This document shows, piece after piece, positions 56,891 through 64,000 of a stretch of 64,000 nucleotides of DNA. The stretch spans positions 2,642,501-2,706,500 of the forward strand of contig NZ_JAPEPB010000001.1 in the NCBI RefSeq assembly GCF_026340565.1. The letters run 5' to 3'. Position numbers and translations under genes: made by a program. The notes under the pieces are model-generated. The model searched no databases. It was not told the DNA's origin and saw only the letters and a program-made list of their open reading frames with translations. Position 1 is the first letter of the stretch, and each line of letters begins with the position of its first letter. This DNA is from Kitasatospora sp. NBC_01287. Lineage in GTDB: Bacteria > Actinomycetota > Actinomycetes > Streptomycetales > Streptomycetaceae.

Positions 56891-58540
56891 TCAGTGTGCG
56901 CCGATCCCGGTCAGGGACCGAACCTCCAGTTCAGCGTACTTCGCCTGGCCGTCCGCCCGGCCACCGAGCACGGTACCGAGCCAGCCGGCCAGGAAGCCGA
57001 TCGGGATCGAGACCAGCCCGGGGTTCTCCAGCGGGAACCAGTGGAAGTCGGCGTGCGGGAAGAGCGCGGCCGGGCCGCCGGAGACCACGGGCGAGAAGAC
57101 CACCAGGGCCACCGAGCTGACCAGGCCGGCGTAGACCGAGCAGACCGCGCCGGCGGTGCTGAAGCGCCGCCAGTAGAGCGAGTAGAGCAGCGTCGGCAGG
57201 TTGGCCGAGGCCGCCACCGCGAAGGCGAGCGCGACCAGGGCGGCGGTGTTCAGCTTCTCCGCGTAGATGCTCAGCCCGATCGCGATCGCGCCGATCACCA
57301 CGGCGGCCAGCCGGGCCGAGGCCACCTCCTCCCGCTCGCCGACCCGTCCCCGGCGGATCACGTTGGCGTACAGGTCGTGGGCGAAGGAGGACGAGGAGGT
57401 CAGGGTGAGCCCGGCGACCACGGCCAGGATGGTGGCGAAGGCGACCGCCGAGATCACCGCGAGCAGCACCGCCCCGCTGGTGGTGCCGGCCCCGCCGCCC
57501 AACTGCTGGGCCAGCAGCGGCGCGGCGGTGTTGCCGGCCGCGTTCGAGGCCTTGATCAGCTTCGGACCGACCAGCGCGGCCGCGCCGAAGCCGAGCGCCA
57601 GGGTCATCAGGTAGAAGACGCCGATGATCCCGATCGCCCAGAAGACCGACTTCCGGGCGGCCCGGGCGGTGGGCACGGTGTAGAAGCGGACCAGGATGTG
57701 CGGCAGGCCCGCGGTGCCGAGCACCAGTGCCAGCGCCAGGCTGACGAAGTCCAGCTCGCTGGTGCCGCTCGCGCCGTACTTCAGGCCGGGCGCCAGGAAC
57801 GCGGCGCCCTTGCCGCTGGCCTGCGCGGCGGCGCCGAGCAGCGCGGAGGGGTTGAAGTCGTACTTGGCCAGCACCAGGAAGGTCATCACGGCCGCGCCCG
57901 CGATCAGCAGCACGGCCTTGACGATCTGCACCCAGGTGGTGCCCTTCATGCCGCCCACCGTGACGTACAGCACCATCAGCGCGCCGACCGCCACCACGGT
58001 CCAGCCCTTGGCGGCCGAGCCCTCGACGCCGAGCAGCAGCGCGACCAGCGAACCGGCGCCGACCATCTGGGCCAGCAGGTAGAAGATCGACACCACGATG
58101 GTGGAGATGCCCGCGGCGGTGCGCACCGGGCGCTGGCGCAGCCGGAAGGCCAGCACGTCGGCCATGGTGAAGCGGCCCGCGTTGCGCAGCGGCTCGGCGA
58201 TCAGCAGCAGCGCCACCAGCCAGGCCACCAGGAAGCCGATCGAGTAGAGGAAGCCGTCGTAACCGGCCAGCGCGATGGCGCCGGCGATGCCGAGGAAGGA
58301 GGCGGCCGACATGTAGTCGCCGGAGATCGCCAGGCCGTTCTGCAGGCTGGTGAAGGCCCGGCCGCCGGCGTAGAAGTCGGTCGCGGTCCTGGTCTGCCGC
58401 CCGGCCCAGAGGGTGATGCCGAGGGTGACCAGGACGAAGAAGGCGAAGAGCGCCAGGGTCAGGGTGCGGTGCCCGTCGGCGGTGACGGCCGCGGCGAGCG
58501 CGCCGGTGCCGTGGGGGCCGGCGGTACGGGGGCCGGTCAT
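56891..58540 (-). CDS. Sodium/solute symporter family permease (ActP-like cation/acetate symporter)
   Basis: A 549-residue SSS-family transporter with about 13 helices. It has 'TATDFYAGGRAFTSLQNGLAISGDYMSAASFLGIAGAIALAGYDGFLYS' at the first helices and 'RFYTVPTARAARKSVFWAIG', typical of ActP. It overlaps the DUF485 stop by 4 nt (ATGA), the usual YjcH-ActP arrangement. GGAGG lies upstream of ATG 58540. Confidence 0.94.
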   Translation of the reverse strand: MTGPRTAGPHGTGALAAAVTADGHRTLTLALFAFFVLVTLGITLWAGRQTRTATDFYAGGRAFTSLQNGLAISGDYMSAASFLGIAGAIALAGYDGFLYSIGFLVAWLVALLLIAEPLRNAGRFTMADVLAFRLRQRPVRTAAGISTIVVSIFYLLAQMVGAGSLVALLLGVEGSAAKGWTVVAVGALMVLYVTVGGMKGTTWVQIVKAVLLIAGAAVMTFLVLAKYDFNPSALLGAAAQASGKGAAFLAPGLKYGASGTSELDFVSLALALVLGTAGLPHILVRFYTVPTARAARKSVFWAIGIIGVFYLMTLALGFGAAALVGPKLIKASNAAGNTAAPLLAQQLGGGAGTTSGAVLLAVISAVAFATILAVVAGLTLTSSSSFAHDLYANVIRRGRVGEREEVASARLAAVVIGAIAIGLSIYAEKLNTAALVALAFAVAASANLPTLLYSLYWRRFSTAGAVCSVYAGLVSSVALVVFSPVVSGGPAALFPHADFHWFPLENPGLVSIPIGFLAGWLGTVLGGRADGQAKYAELEVRSLTGIGAH

Positions 58541-58866
58541 TCGCCCGCCTCCTGGAGGGTGACGGCGGCCGGGGCCGCGTAGCGGGCGCGCAGCGCGGCG
58601 GCCGGCGGATCGAGTCGGCGCCCGGCGAACCTGGCGTACCAGGCGGCGACGGCGAAGGTGCTGGCGAACTGCAGCAGGCCGAGCAGCAGCGCCATGTTGA
58701 AGTGGCCGAACAGCGTGGTGGCCATGAAGCCGTGCGCGTAGCAGGACAGCAACACGTAGAGCAGGTACCAGAGCAGGAAGCCCGCGGTGACCGGGAAGGC
58801 GAAGCCGCGGAAGGTACCGCGCAGGGCGCGGAACTCCGCGCTGCGCTCGATGCCGGGATCGTCCAA
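58537..58866 (-). CDS. DUF485 membrane protein (YjcH-like)
   Basis: A 109-residue protein with two transmembrane helices: F-R-A-L-R-G-T-F-R-G-F-A-F-P-V-T-A-G-F-L is the family opening, and the second helix follows HFNMALLLGLLQFASTF. The start is TTG 58866 with AGGAGAG 7 nt upstream; an ATG at 58871 is in another frame. It is coupled to the acetate permease. Confidence 0.88.
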   Translation of the reverse strand: MDDPGIERSAEFRALRGTFRGFAFPVTAGFLLWYLLYVLLSCYAHGFMATTLFGHFNMALLLGLLQFASTFAVAAWYARFAGRRLDPPAAALRARYAAPAAVTLQEAGE

Positions 58867-59060
58867 TCCATCTCTCCTGACGTCTTGGTGAGACAGGCCC
58901 GCGCGCGAGGTGACGGGCGGCACAGTCCTGTCCGTGCCGATGCATGCTAGGAGCGACCACTCGATTGCAGAGGGTATTTGAGGTGCGTTCAGCCCACTCT
59001 TCACACTGATGCACCGCGATTTGGCCGAAAGCCGTCCCTCGGCACCCGTTCTCGGACACG

Positions 59061-59099
59061 CCCGAGGGGCCATGCAGCCAACTGGCATGGCCCCTCGGG
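59061..59099 (-). terminator. Strong stem-loop after the alcohol dehydrogenase gene
   Basis: Perfect 15-bp stem (59061-59075 with 59085-59099) and a 9-nt loop, 38 nt past the stop at 59137. The rest of the 270-nt gap (58867-59136) shows no gene. Confidence 0.85.
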
Positions 59100-59136
59100 T
59101 ATATGACTGATCGTCAGATCATCTGACGGCGACGGT

Positions 59137-60180
59137 CTAGAAGGCGATCCGCACCTTCAGCGCCGTGCGGTCGTCCATCGCCCGGTAGCCGGCCGGGACG
59201 CCGTCCAGGTCCACGGTGCGGTCGAAGACCAGGCCGGGGTTGATGTCGCCGGCCAGCACGTCGGCGAGCAGCTCGGGGATGTACGCGCGGGCCGGCGCCA
59301 CGCCGCCGCCGAGCGAGACGTTGCGGCCGAACATCTGGCCGATGTCCACGCCCGCGCTGCCGCCGTGCGGCACGCCGACGTAGCCGACCGCGCCGCCGTC
59401 CCGGGCGATCGAGATCGCGGTGCGCATCGACTCCTCGGTGCCCACCGCCTCCAGCACCGCGTGCGCACCCTGACCGCCGGTCAGCTCGCGGACCGCCTCG
59501 ATCGCCGCCTCGCCGCGCTCTGCCACCACGTCGGTGGCGCCGAACCGCCGGGCGATCTCGGTGCGCACCTCGTGCCGCCCCAGCGCGATGATCCGACCGG
59601 CACCCAGCCGCTGCGCGGCCAGCACCCCGCAGAGGCCCACCGCGCCGTCGCCCACCACCGCCACCGTCGAGCCCGGGCGGACCTTGGCGGCGACCGCCGC
59701 GTGGTGCCCGGTGGCCATCACGTCGGAGAGCGCGAGCAGGCTGGGCAGCAGCGCCTGGTCGGTGGCCGCCTCCTTGGGCAGCCTGACCAGCGTGCCGTCG
59801 GCGAACGGCACCCGGACCGCCTCGCCCTGCCCGCCGTCCGAGCCGATGCTGCCCCAGAAGCCGCCGTGCGGGCAGGAGGTGTGCAGGCCGTCGCGGCAGA
59901 AGTCGCAGACGCCGTCCGACCAGACGAAGGGGGCGACCACGAAGTCGCCGACCTTCACGCCCTCGACCCCCGCGCCCACCTCCTCGACGATGCCGAGGAA
60001 CTCGTGCCCGATCCGCTGCCCCGCCTCGCGGTCCGCCACGCCGCGGTAGGCCCACAGGTCGCTGCCGCAGATGCAGGCGTTCACCACCCGCACCACGGCG
60101 TCGGTGGGCTGCTGGATGACCGGGTCCGGGACCTCTTCGATCCGGATGTCGTTGGGGCCGTGGATCACGGTGGCGCGCAT
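59137..60180 (-). CDS. Zinc-dependent alcohol dehydrogenase family protein
   Basis: A 347-residue MDR-family enzyme: catalytic-zinc residues C-I-C-G-S-D (36-41) and G-H-E-F, and a structural-zinc-like C-D-F-C-R-D-G-L-H-T-S-C. The NAD(P) motif is V-V-G-D-G-A-V-G, one residue off the usual G-x-G-x-x-G. Substrate unknown. AAGGG precedes ATG 60180. Confidence 0.9.
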   Translation of the reverse strand: MRATVIHGPNDIRIEEVPDPVIQQPTDAVVRVVNACICGSDLWAYRGVADREAGQRIGHEFLGIVEEVGAGVEGVKVGDFVVAPFVWSDGVCDFCRDGLHTSCPHGGFWGSIGSDGGQGEAVRVPFADGTLVRLPKEAATDQALLPSLLALSDVMATGHHAAVAAKVRPGSTVAVVGDGAVGLCGVLAAQRLGAGRIIALGRHEVRTEIARRFGATDVVAERGEAAIEAVRELTGGQGAHAVLEAVGTEESMRTAISIARDGGAVGYVGVPHGGSAGVDIGQMFGRNVSLGGGVAPARAYIPELLADVLAGDINPGLVFDRTVDLDGVPAGYRAMDDRTALKVRIAF

Positions 60181-60356
60181 GGTGAAGCCCTTCGGGGTAC
60201 CTGGTGTGGATTCGTCCGGTTAGTACGACCCGCCCCACCGGTCACTCTATTCCCGGCGCTCCGACCCCTGCCCGTCGACGTGACGCACGCCGCATCCACG
60301 ACGTGCCGCGGCGTTCCGTCACCGGGCGGCGGCACCGCCCCTTAAGCTGGTGCACC

Positions 60357-61352
60357 ATGCATGCGCCCCAGCCCACGGCACGCCCGATCCCGACCCAGCG
60401 CACCGGTGCATCCGAGGGCCCTTCGGGCTACGCGGTGGTCGACGTCGAGACCACGGGCCTGGGCCGCACCGACCGGGTGATCTCGGCAGGCGTCTACCGG
60501 CTGGACGCCGAGGGCGAGGTCCTCGACCACTGGTACACCCTGGTCAACCCCCAACGGGACCCGGGCCCGGTCTGGATCCACGGCCTGACCAGCGCGATGC
60601 TGACCGACGCGCCGACCTTCCCGCAGGTCGCCGAGGAGCTGGCCGAGCGACTGAGCGGTCGGGTGATGGTCGCCCACAACGCGCTCTTCGACTGGAACAT
60701 GATCTCGCGTGAGTTCTCCCGCGCCGGACTGCGCGCCCCGGTAGAGCAGCGCCTGTGCACCATGGTCCTCTCCCGCGACCTGGGCCTGCCGCTGGCCAAC
60801 GGCAAGCTCTCCACCCTGGCCGAGCACTTCGGCGTCCGGCAGCGCCACGCGCACAACGCGCTGGACGACGCCCGGGTGCTCGCCGAGGCCTTCCGGCCCA
60901 GCCTCCAGCTGGCCCGCAGCGGCGGCGTCCCGCTCCCGCTGACCACCTGCGTGGCCGTCACCGACCTGGGCGAGGACAGCCCGGCCCCCGCCGCCTCGGC
61001 CGCCCGCGGCTCCTGGAGCACCTCCTACCGCCCGGCCCGCAAGCGCCCCGCCTGCCCCTACCCGAACCCCGGGCGCTGGGAGCAGGACGGACCGCTGGTC
61101 CAGGGCATGCGGGTGGCGATCACCGGCGACACCGCCACCGACCGCGAGCTGCTGGAGGACCGCGCGATCGCCGCCGGGCTGCACATCGCGAGCTCGGTGA
61201 GCCGGCTCACCAGCCTGCTGGTCACCAACGAGCCGGGCAGTTGGAGCGGCAAGGCCCGCAAGGCCCGTGAGCTGGGCACCCCGGTGCTCGGCGAGGACGC
61301 CTTCCTGCAGCTGCTCTCCGACGTCGCCCCGCACCCGACCGCGCCCGCCTGA
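60357..61352 (+). CDS. DEDDh 3'-5' exonuclease (DnaQ-like) with C-terminal BRCT-like domain
   Basis: A 331-residue protein. The exonuclease domain (~24-190) has the full DEDDh set: V-V-D-V-E-T-T-G, A-H-N-A-L-F-D, and H-N-A-L-D-D-A. A disordered Ala/Pro/Ser linker follows, and then a BRCT-like domain (~248-325; MRVAITGDTATDRELLEDRAIAAGLHI...LLVTNEP...GTPVLGEDAFLQLL). It probably acts in repair or proofreading-type trimming rather than as the replicative epsilon subunit. ATG 60357. Confidence 0.9.
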   Translation: MHAPQPTARPIPTQRTGASEGPSGYAVVDVETTGLGRTDRVISAGVYRLDAEGEVLDHWYTLVNPQRDPGPVWIHGLTSAMLTDAPTFPQVAEELAERLSGRVMVAHNALFDWNMISREFSRAGLRAPVEQRLCTMVLSRDLGLPLANGKLSTLAEHFGVRQRHAHNALDDARVLAEAFRPSLQLARSGGVPLPLTTCVAVTDLGEDSPAPAASAARGSWSTSYRPARKRPACPYPNPGRWEQDGPLVQGMRVAITGDTATDRELLEDRAIAAGLHIASSVSRLTSLLVTNEPGSWSGKARKARELGTPVLGEDAFLQLLSDVAPHPTAPA

Positions 61353-61375
61353 GGCCCACCGGGCAGGATGGGCCC

Positions 61376-62137
61376 ATGGATCTCGGACTTCAGGACAAGG
61401 TGTACGTGGTCACCGGCGCCAGCCGCGGACTCGGCTTCGCCGCCGCCCGCGAGCTGACCGCCGACGGCGCGAAGGTGCTGCTGACCGGCCGTCAGCGGCA
61501 GACTCTGGACGCCGCCGTCACCGCCCTGGGCGGCGAGCGGGCCGCGGCGGGCCTGGTCGCGGACAACACCGACCCGGCGTCCGCCGAGCGGACCGTCGCC
61601 GCCGCTGTGGAGCGCTTCGGCCGGCTGGACGGCATCCTGATCAGCGTCGGCGGCCCGCCGGCCGGCTCGGTGCTCGGCACCGGCGACGAGGCCTGGCGCA
61701 GCTCCTTCGAGACCGTCTTCCTGGGCGCGCTGCGGCTGGCCCGCGCGGCGGCCCAGGTGCTCGGCGAGGGCGGCGTGATCGCCTTCGTGCTCTCCAGCTC
61801 GGTGCGCGAGCCGATCCCCGGCCTGGCCGTCTCCAACGGCCTGCGCCCGGGTCTGGCGATGACCGCCAAGGCGCTGGCCGGCGAGCTCGGCCCGCGCGGC
61901 ATCCGGGTGCTGGGCCTGCTGCCCGCCCGGATCGACACCGACCGGGTCCGCGAACTCGACGCCCTCACCGCCGACCCGGACGCCGCCCGGGCCCAGGCCG
62001 GCGAACGGATCCCGCTGGGCCGCTACGGCACCCCCGAGGAGTTCGGCAGGGTCGCCGCCTTCGCGCTCTCCCCCGCCGCCTCCTACCTCAGCGGCCTGAT
62101 GATCCCGGTCGACGGCGGCGCGCTGCACGGCCTCTAG
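61376..62137 (+). CDS. SDR family protein lacking the catalytic Tyr-x-x-x-Lys
   Basis: A 253-residue Rossmann-fold SDR with TGASRGLG and a C-terminal IPVDGGALHGL, but the usual Y-x-x-x-K site reads S-N-G-L-R, so proton transfer cannot use the normal Tyr. Some FabG-like subfamilies share an S-N-x-L-R pattern. Substrate and activity are unknown. It starts 23 nt after the exonuclease stop. Confidence 0.88.
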   Translation: MDLGLQDKVYVVTGASRGLGFAAARELTADGAKVLLTGRQRQTLDAAVTALGGERAAAGLVADNTDPASAERTVAAAVERFGRLDGILISVGGPPAGSVLGTGDEAWRSSFETVFLGALRLARAAAQVLGEGGVIAFVLSSSVREPIPGLAVSNGLRPGLAMTAKALAGELGPRGIRVLGLLPARIDTDRVRELDALTADPDAARAQAGERIPLGRYGTPEEFGRVAAFALSPAASYLSGLMIPVDGGALHGL

Positions 62138-62142
62138 TTCTG

Positions 62143-62175
62143 GCCACATCGCCACATCGCCACATCGCCACACGG
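62143..62175. repeat. 8-bp GCCACATC tandem repeat (about four units)
   Basis: GCCACATC occurs three times in a row plus a GCCACACG variant, in the 47-nt convergent gap between the SDR and AmaP genes. Confidence 0.7.
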
Positions 62176-62184
62176 CCTCGCCGG

Positions 62185-62835
62185 TCACTGCACGCGCGGC
62201 GCGCGGCGGGCAGCCGAGCGCTTGCGGCGGGGCGGCGCCGGGGCCGGGGTCGGCGCGACCTGCAGGCGCAGGTCGAGCGGGAGCCCGCCGGGCCGGCCCA
62301 GCGCCGCGGCCGCGTGCTCGGCGGGCCCGGCCCGGAACTCGTCCACCGCGGCGGCCACCGCCGCACCCGGCTCCAGCAGCAGGATCGCGTGCAGCCCCAG
62401 CCGCCGCCCGCGGCCGACCAGCCGCGCCCGGGCCGCCGTGACCTGCGGCAGTTCCTGCGCGGCGCCCCGCACGGCCTCCGCCAGCGCCGCGCCGCGCAGC
62501 CGCAGCCGCAGCCCCGGGGTGCCGCTCGTCGGCAGCTCCAGCTCCGCCGGGGTCGGCCGCCGCAGCTGGGCCAGCAGCCACCACAGCGCCAGCAGCACCA
62601 GCACCGCCAGGCCCGCGACGACCGCCGGCCACCACCAGCCCCGATCGCGCCAGCGGGTGCGCGAGGCGGTGCTCAGCACCGGCTGCCCCGGCTCGGTCAA
62701 CGGCCACCAGCCGGGCGGCGTGACGCCCAGGTGGTGGTAGAGGTCCAACCCGCCGGCCAGCACCAGCAGCGCGCCCAGCACCAGCAGCGCCCCGGCCAGC
62801 CCGATCAGCAGCCGGTTGACGGTGCCTCGGGTCAC
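62185..62835 (-). CDS. amaP: Alkaline-shock membrane anchor AmaP-like protein
   Basis: A 216-residue protein with two N-terminal transmembrane helices (~8-30 and ~70-90) flanking an extracytoplasmic loop. A cytoplasmic domain (~100-200) follows with a basic Pro/Arg-rich tail. Together with the Asp23, DUF6286 and small membrane protein genes it forms an envelope-stress operon; AmaP-type proteins anchor Asp23 to the membrane. Confidence 0.85.
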   Translation of the reverse strand: MTRGTVNRLLIGLAGALLVLGALLVLAGGLDLYHHLGVTPPGWWPLTEPGQPVLSTASRTRWRDRGWWWPAVVAGLAVLVLLALWWLLAQLRRPTPAELELPTSGTPGLRLRLRGAALAEAVRGAAQELPQVTAARARLVGRGRRLGLHAILLLEPGAAVAAAVDEFRAGPAEHAAAALGRPGGLPLDLRLQVAPTPAPAPPRRKRSAARRAPRVQ

Positions 62836-62917
62836 GACACCTCACGTCCTCTCAGGTCAGCGCACGGGGTCGGGGCGGCCGGGCTCCAGGAACAGGCGAA
62901 CTCGGCGGCACGCGGTC

Positions 62918-63463
62918 TCAGGACATCGGCGGCCGGTGCTTGGCCGGCCTGCCGCGCACCCGCAGCGCCGGCTCGCTCAGCAGCTGGAGCCGCGCCAGCT
63001 CCGCCGCCAGCACCACCCGCGCCCGCTCCAGGTCGGCGCTGCCGTGGATCGTCACCCGTGCCCGCCGCCGGCCCACCCGCACCCGCGCGGCCGCCACCAT
63101 CGGCAGCTGCAGTGCCCTGGTCTCCAGCAGCGCGGCCACCCCGGCCCGGTCGATCACCGTGCCAGGGGCCTGCCGCAGCACCAGCCAGCGCCGCCCGCCG
63201 GAGGACAGCGCGAGCACACACAACCAGAGGCCGAACAGCCCCACCAACGCGGCACAGCCCAGCACCCACCCGGTGTCCAGATGCCGGGTGGCGAGCTGGT
63301 GGGCCACGCGGGAGCGCCAGCTGCCCGCCCGGTGCCCGGCCCAGCGCGAGACCGCGTCGTAGAGCAGCACCGCCGCGGCGGCCAGCACCACGACCGCCAC
63401 CAGCGCGGCCGCCCTGGTCCGCGGCGAGCGCGGCACCCTGAAGCCCGGCCCCGCCTCACTCAC
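62918..63463 (-). CDS. DUF6286 membrane protein of the Asp23/AmaP operon
   Basis: A 181-residue protein: two transmembrane helices (~17-35 and ~65-85) and a C-terminal cytoplasmic alpha/beta domain (PGTVIDRAGVAALLETRALQLPMVAAARVRVGRRRARVTIHG) characteristic of DUF6286. GTG 63463 overlaps the Asp23-like stop by 8 nt and has GGGGGAG upstream. Confidence 0.85.
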   Translation of the reverse strand: MSEAGPGFRVPRSPRTRAAALVAVVVLAAAAVLLYDAVSRWAGHRAGSWRSRVAHQLATRHLDTGWVLGCAALVGLFGLWLCVLALSSGGRRWLVLRQAPGTVIDRAGVAALLETRALQLPMVAAARVRVGRRRARVTIHGSADLERARVVLAAELARLQLLSEPALRVRGRPAKHRPPMS

Positions 63464-63860
63464 CGGGCGCTCCCCCGGAGCCCGGGCCCGCACCGCCCAC
63501 CGGGTGCAGCCGCTCGACCACCACGAGCACCTCGCGCGTCGGGATCCCGGTCAGCGCGGCGACCCGCTCGGCCACCGCCGCCCGCACCGCCGCCGCCCAC
63601 CGGCCCAGGTCGCAGGGGAACGGCAGCTCCACCCCCACCCGCACCTGGGCCGCCCCGCCGACGACGGAGACCGCCACCCGGGGTGCCTCGCCCACCAGGG
63701 CGGGGCCGAGCGCCTCACCCGCCGCCCGAGCGGCGATCCGGGTCAGCACCCGGTCGGCGATCCGCAGCCGGCCGCGCTGGGCCGGCGGCGTGCCGCGCCC
63801 GGTGTCCGGCCCCCAGCCCGCCCCGCTCGCGGAGGCCGGCGAAGCGGCGCCCAGGCCCAT
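63456..63860 (-). CDS. Asp23/Gls24 family envelope stress response protein
   Basis: A 134-residue protein. After a Gly/Ala/Pro-rich start of ~30 residues, the Asp23 domain runs from LRIADRVLTRIAARAAGEA through VSVVGGAAQVRVGVELPFPCDLGRWAAAVRAAVAERVAALTGIPTREVLVVVERL. ATG 63860 overlaps the upstream stop (TGATG). It belongs to the AmaP operon. Confidence 0.88.
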   Translation of the reverse strand: MGLGAASPASASGAGWGPDTGRGTPPAQRGRLRIADRVLTRIAARAAGEALGPALVGEAPRVAVSVVGGAAQVRVGVELPFPCDLGRWAAAVRAAVAERVAALTGIPTREVLVVVERLHPVGGAGPGSGGAPGE

Positions 63861-64000
63861 CAACGGCGCCGGTCGCGGCTGCGCAGCAGGTCGCCGAGAT
63901 CACCCAGATCGAGATCGCCCTCCAGGACCCGGCCGACCACGAAGCCGACCGCGCCGAGTGCGGCGACCAGCAGGAAGGCCGCGAACCCGCCGAAGTAGCC
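63860..64000 (-). CDS. Small membrane protein of the Asp23 operon, 5' end beyond the window
   Basis: The last 46 residues can be read up to the right edge: one transmembrane helix (GGFAAFLLVAALGAVGFVVG) followed by an acidic-basic tail (LEGDLDLGDLGDLL..RDRRR). It resembles the small integral membrane proteins (DUF2273-like position) that precede Asp23 genes. Its stop overlaps the Asp23 start. Confidence 0.75.
   Translation of the reverse strand, partial: GYFGGFAAFLLVAALGAVGFVVGRVLEGDLDLGDLGDLLRSRDRRR

Noticed and set aside
1..64000. tRNA or rRNA genes and riboswitches
   Set aside because: None was recognised by eye on either strand; a covariance-model search was not possible, so small structured RNAs could have been missed.

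Overview
This is a very GC-rich window with dense genes, frequent GTG/TTG starts, 1-8 nt gene overlaps and many perfect stem-loop terminators. It is a chromosomal segment of an actinomycete, most likely family Streptomycetaceae (Streptomyces, Kitasatospora or Streptacidiphilus). Supporting signs are the SGM_5486-type micropeptide, DUF485/acetate permease, AmaP/Asp23 operon, FabG-FabI pair, gamma-butyrolactone (GBL) type regulators and one bldA-type TTA codon.

Layout. (1) 1-22.4 kb is housekeeping: a DNA glycosylase, HNH nuclease, PQQ-like propeller membrane protein, pterin dehydratase, TauE/SafE exporter, SPFH-NfeD pair, ABC ATPase, lipoproteins, a NarL-type two-component system, an IMP-cyclohydrolase-like protein, an AraC regulator, ProS, an XRE-MurA fusion, an FHA-ABC exporter and SerB. 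(2) 22.6-37.7 kb is an accessory biosynthetic and regulatory locus. A leftward gene train encodes an acyl-CoA ligase, stand-alone ACP, AfsA-type hotdog protein, two SDRs, HAD phosphatase, PPTase, DMT transporter, YciI-like and other small proteins. Beside it lie an acyl-CoA carboxylase (beta plus a tiny epsilon subunit), a malate/lactate-dehydrogenase-like gene, two TetR regulators and an orphan LuxR regulator. No ketosynthase or NRPS gene is visible. Four ARE-like inverted repeats sit at the regulator promoters, and a 14-unit 13-bp tandem array lies inside the train. (3) 37.8-43.7 kb returns to core genes: SixA, micropeptide, MFS transporter, GntR regulator, FabI-FabG and a metallo-beta-lactamase-fold protein. 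(4) 43.9-54.0 kb holds tldD and tldE, separated by about 7 kb of accessory DNA. That DNA encodes an intact Ser/Thr kinase, a WD40 protein with a degenerate kinase domain, an XRE-NACHT-membrane protein and an unknown protein. A truncated second copy of the tldD 3' end lies next to tldE. (5) 54.0-64 kb is core again: KptA, DUF3099, MoaA, DUF485/acetate permease, a zinc alcohol dehydrogenase, exonuclease-BRCT, an atypical SDR and the AmaP/DUF6286/Asp23 envelope-stress operon running off the right edge.

The two most interesting units are the ARE-controlled locus and the kinase/NACHT insertion in tldD. The first could make and sense a butyrolactone- or butenolide-like signal, or a small acid-derived metabolite. 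The second looks like a signalling or defence-type accessory island. Both functional readings are inference from gene content. All coordinates come from reading the sequence; no database search was run.
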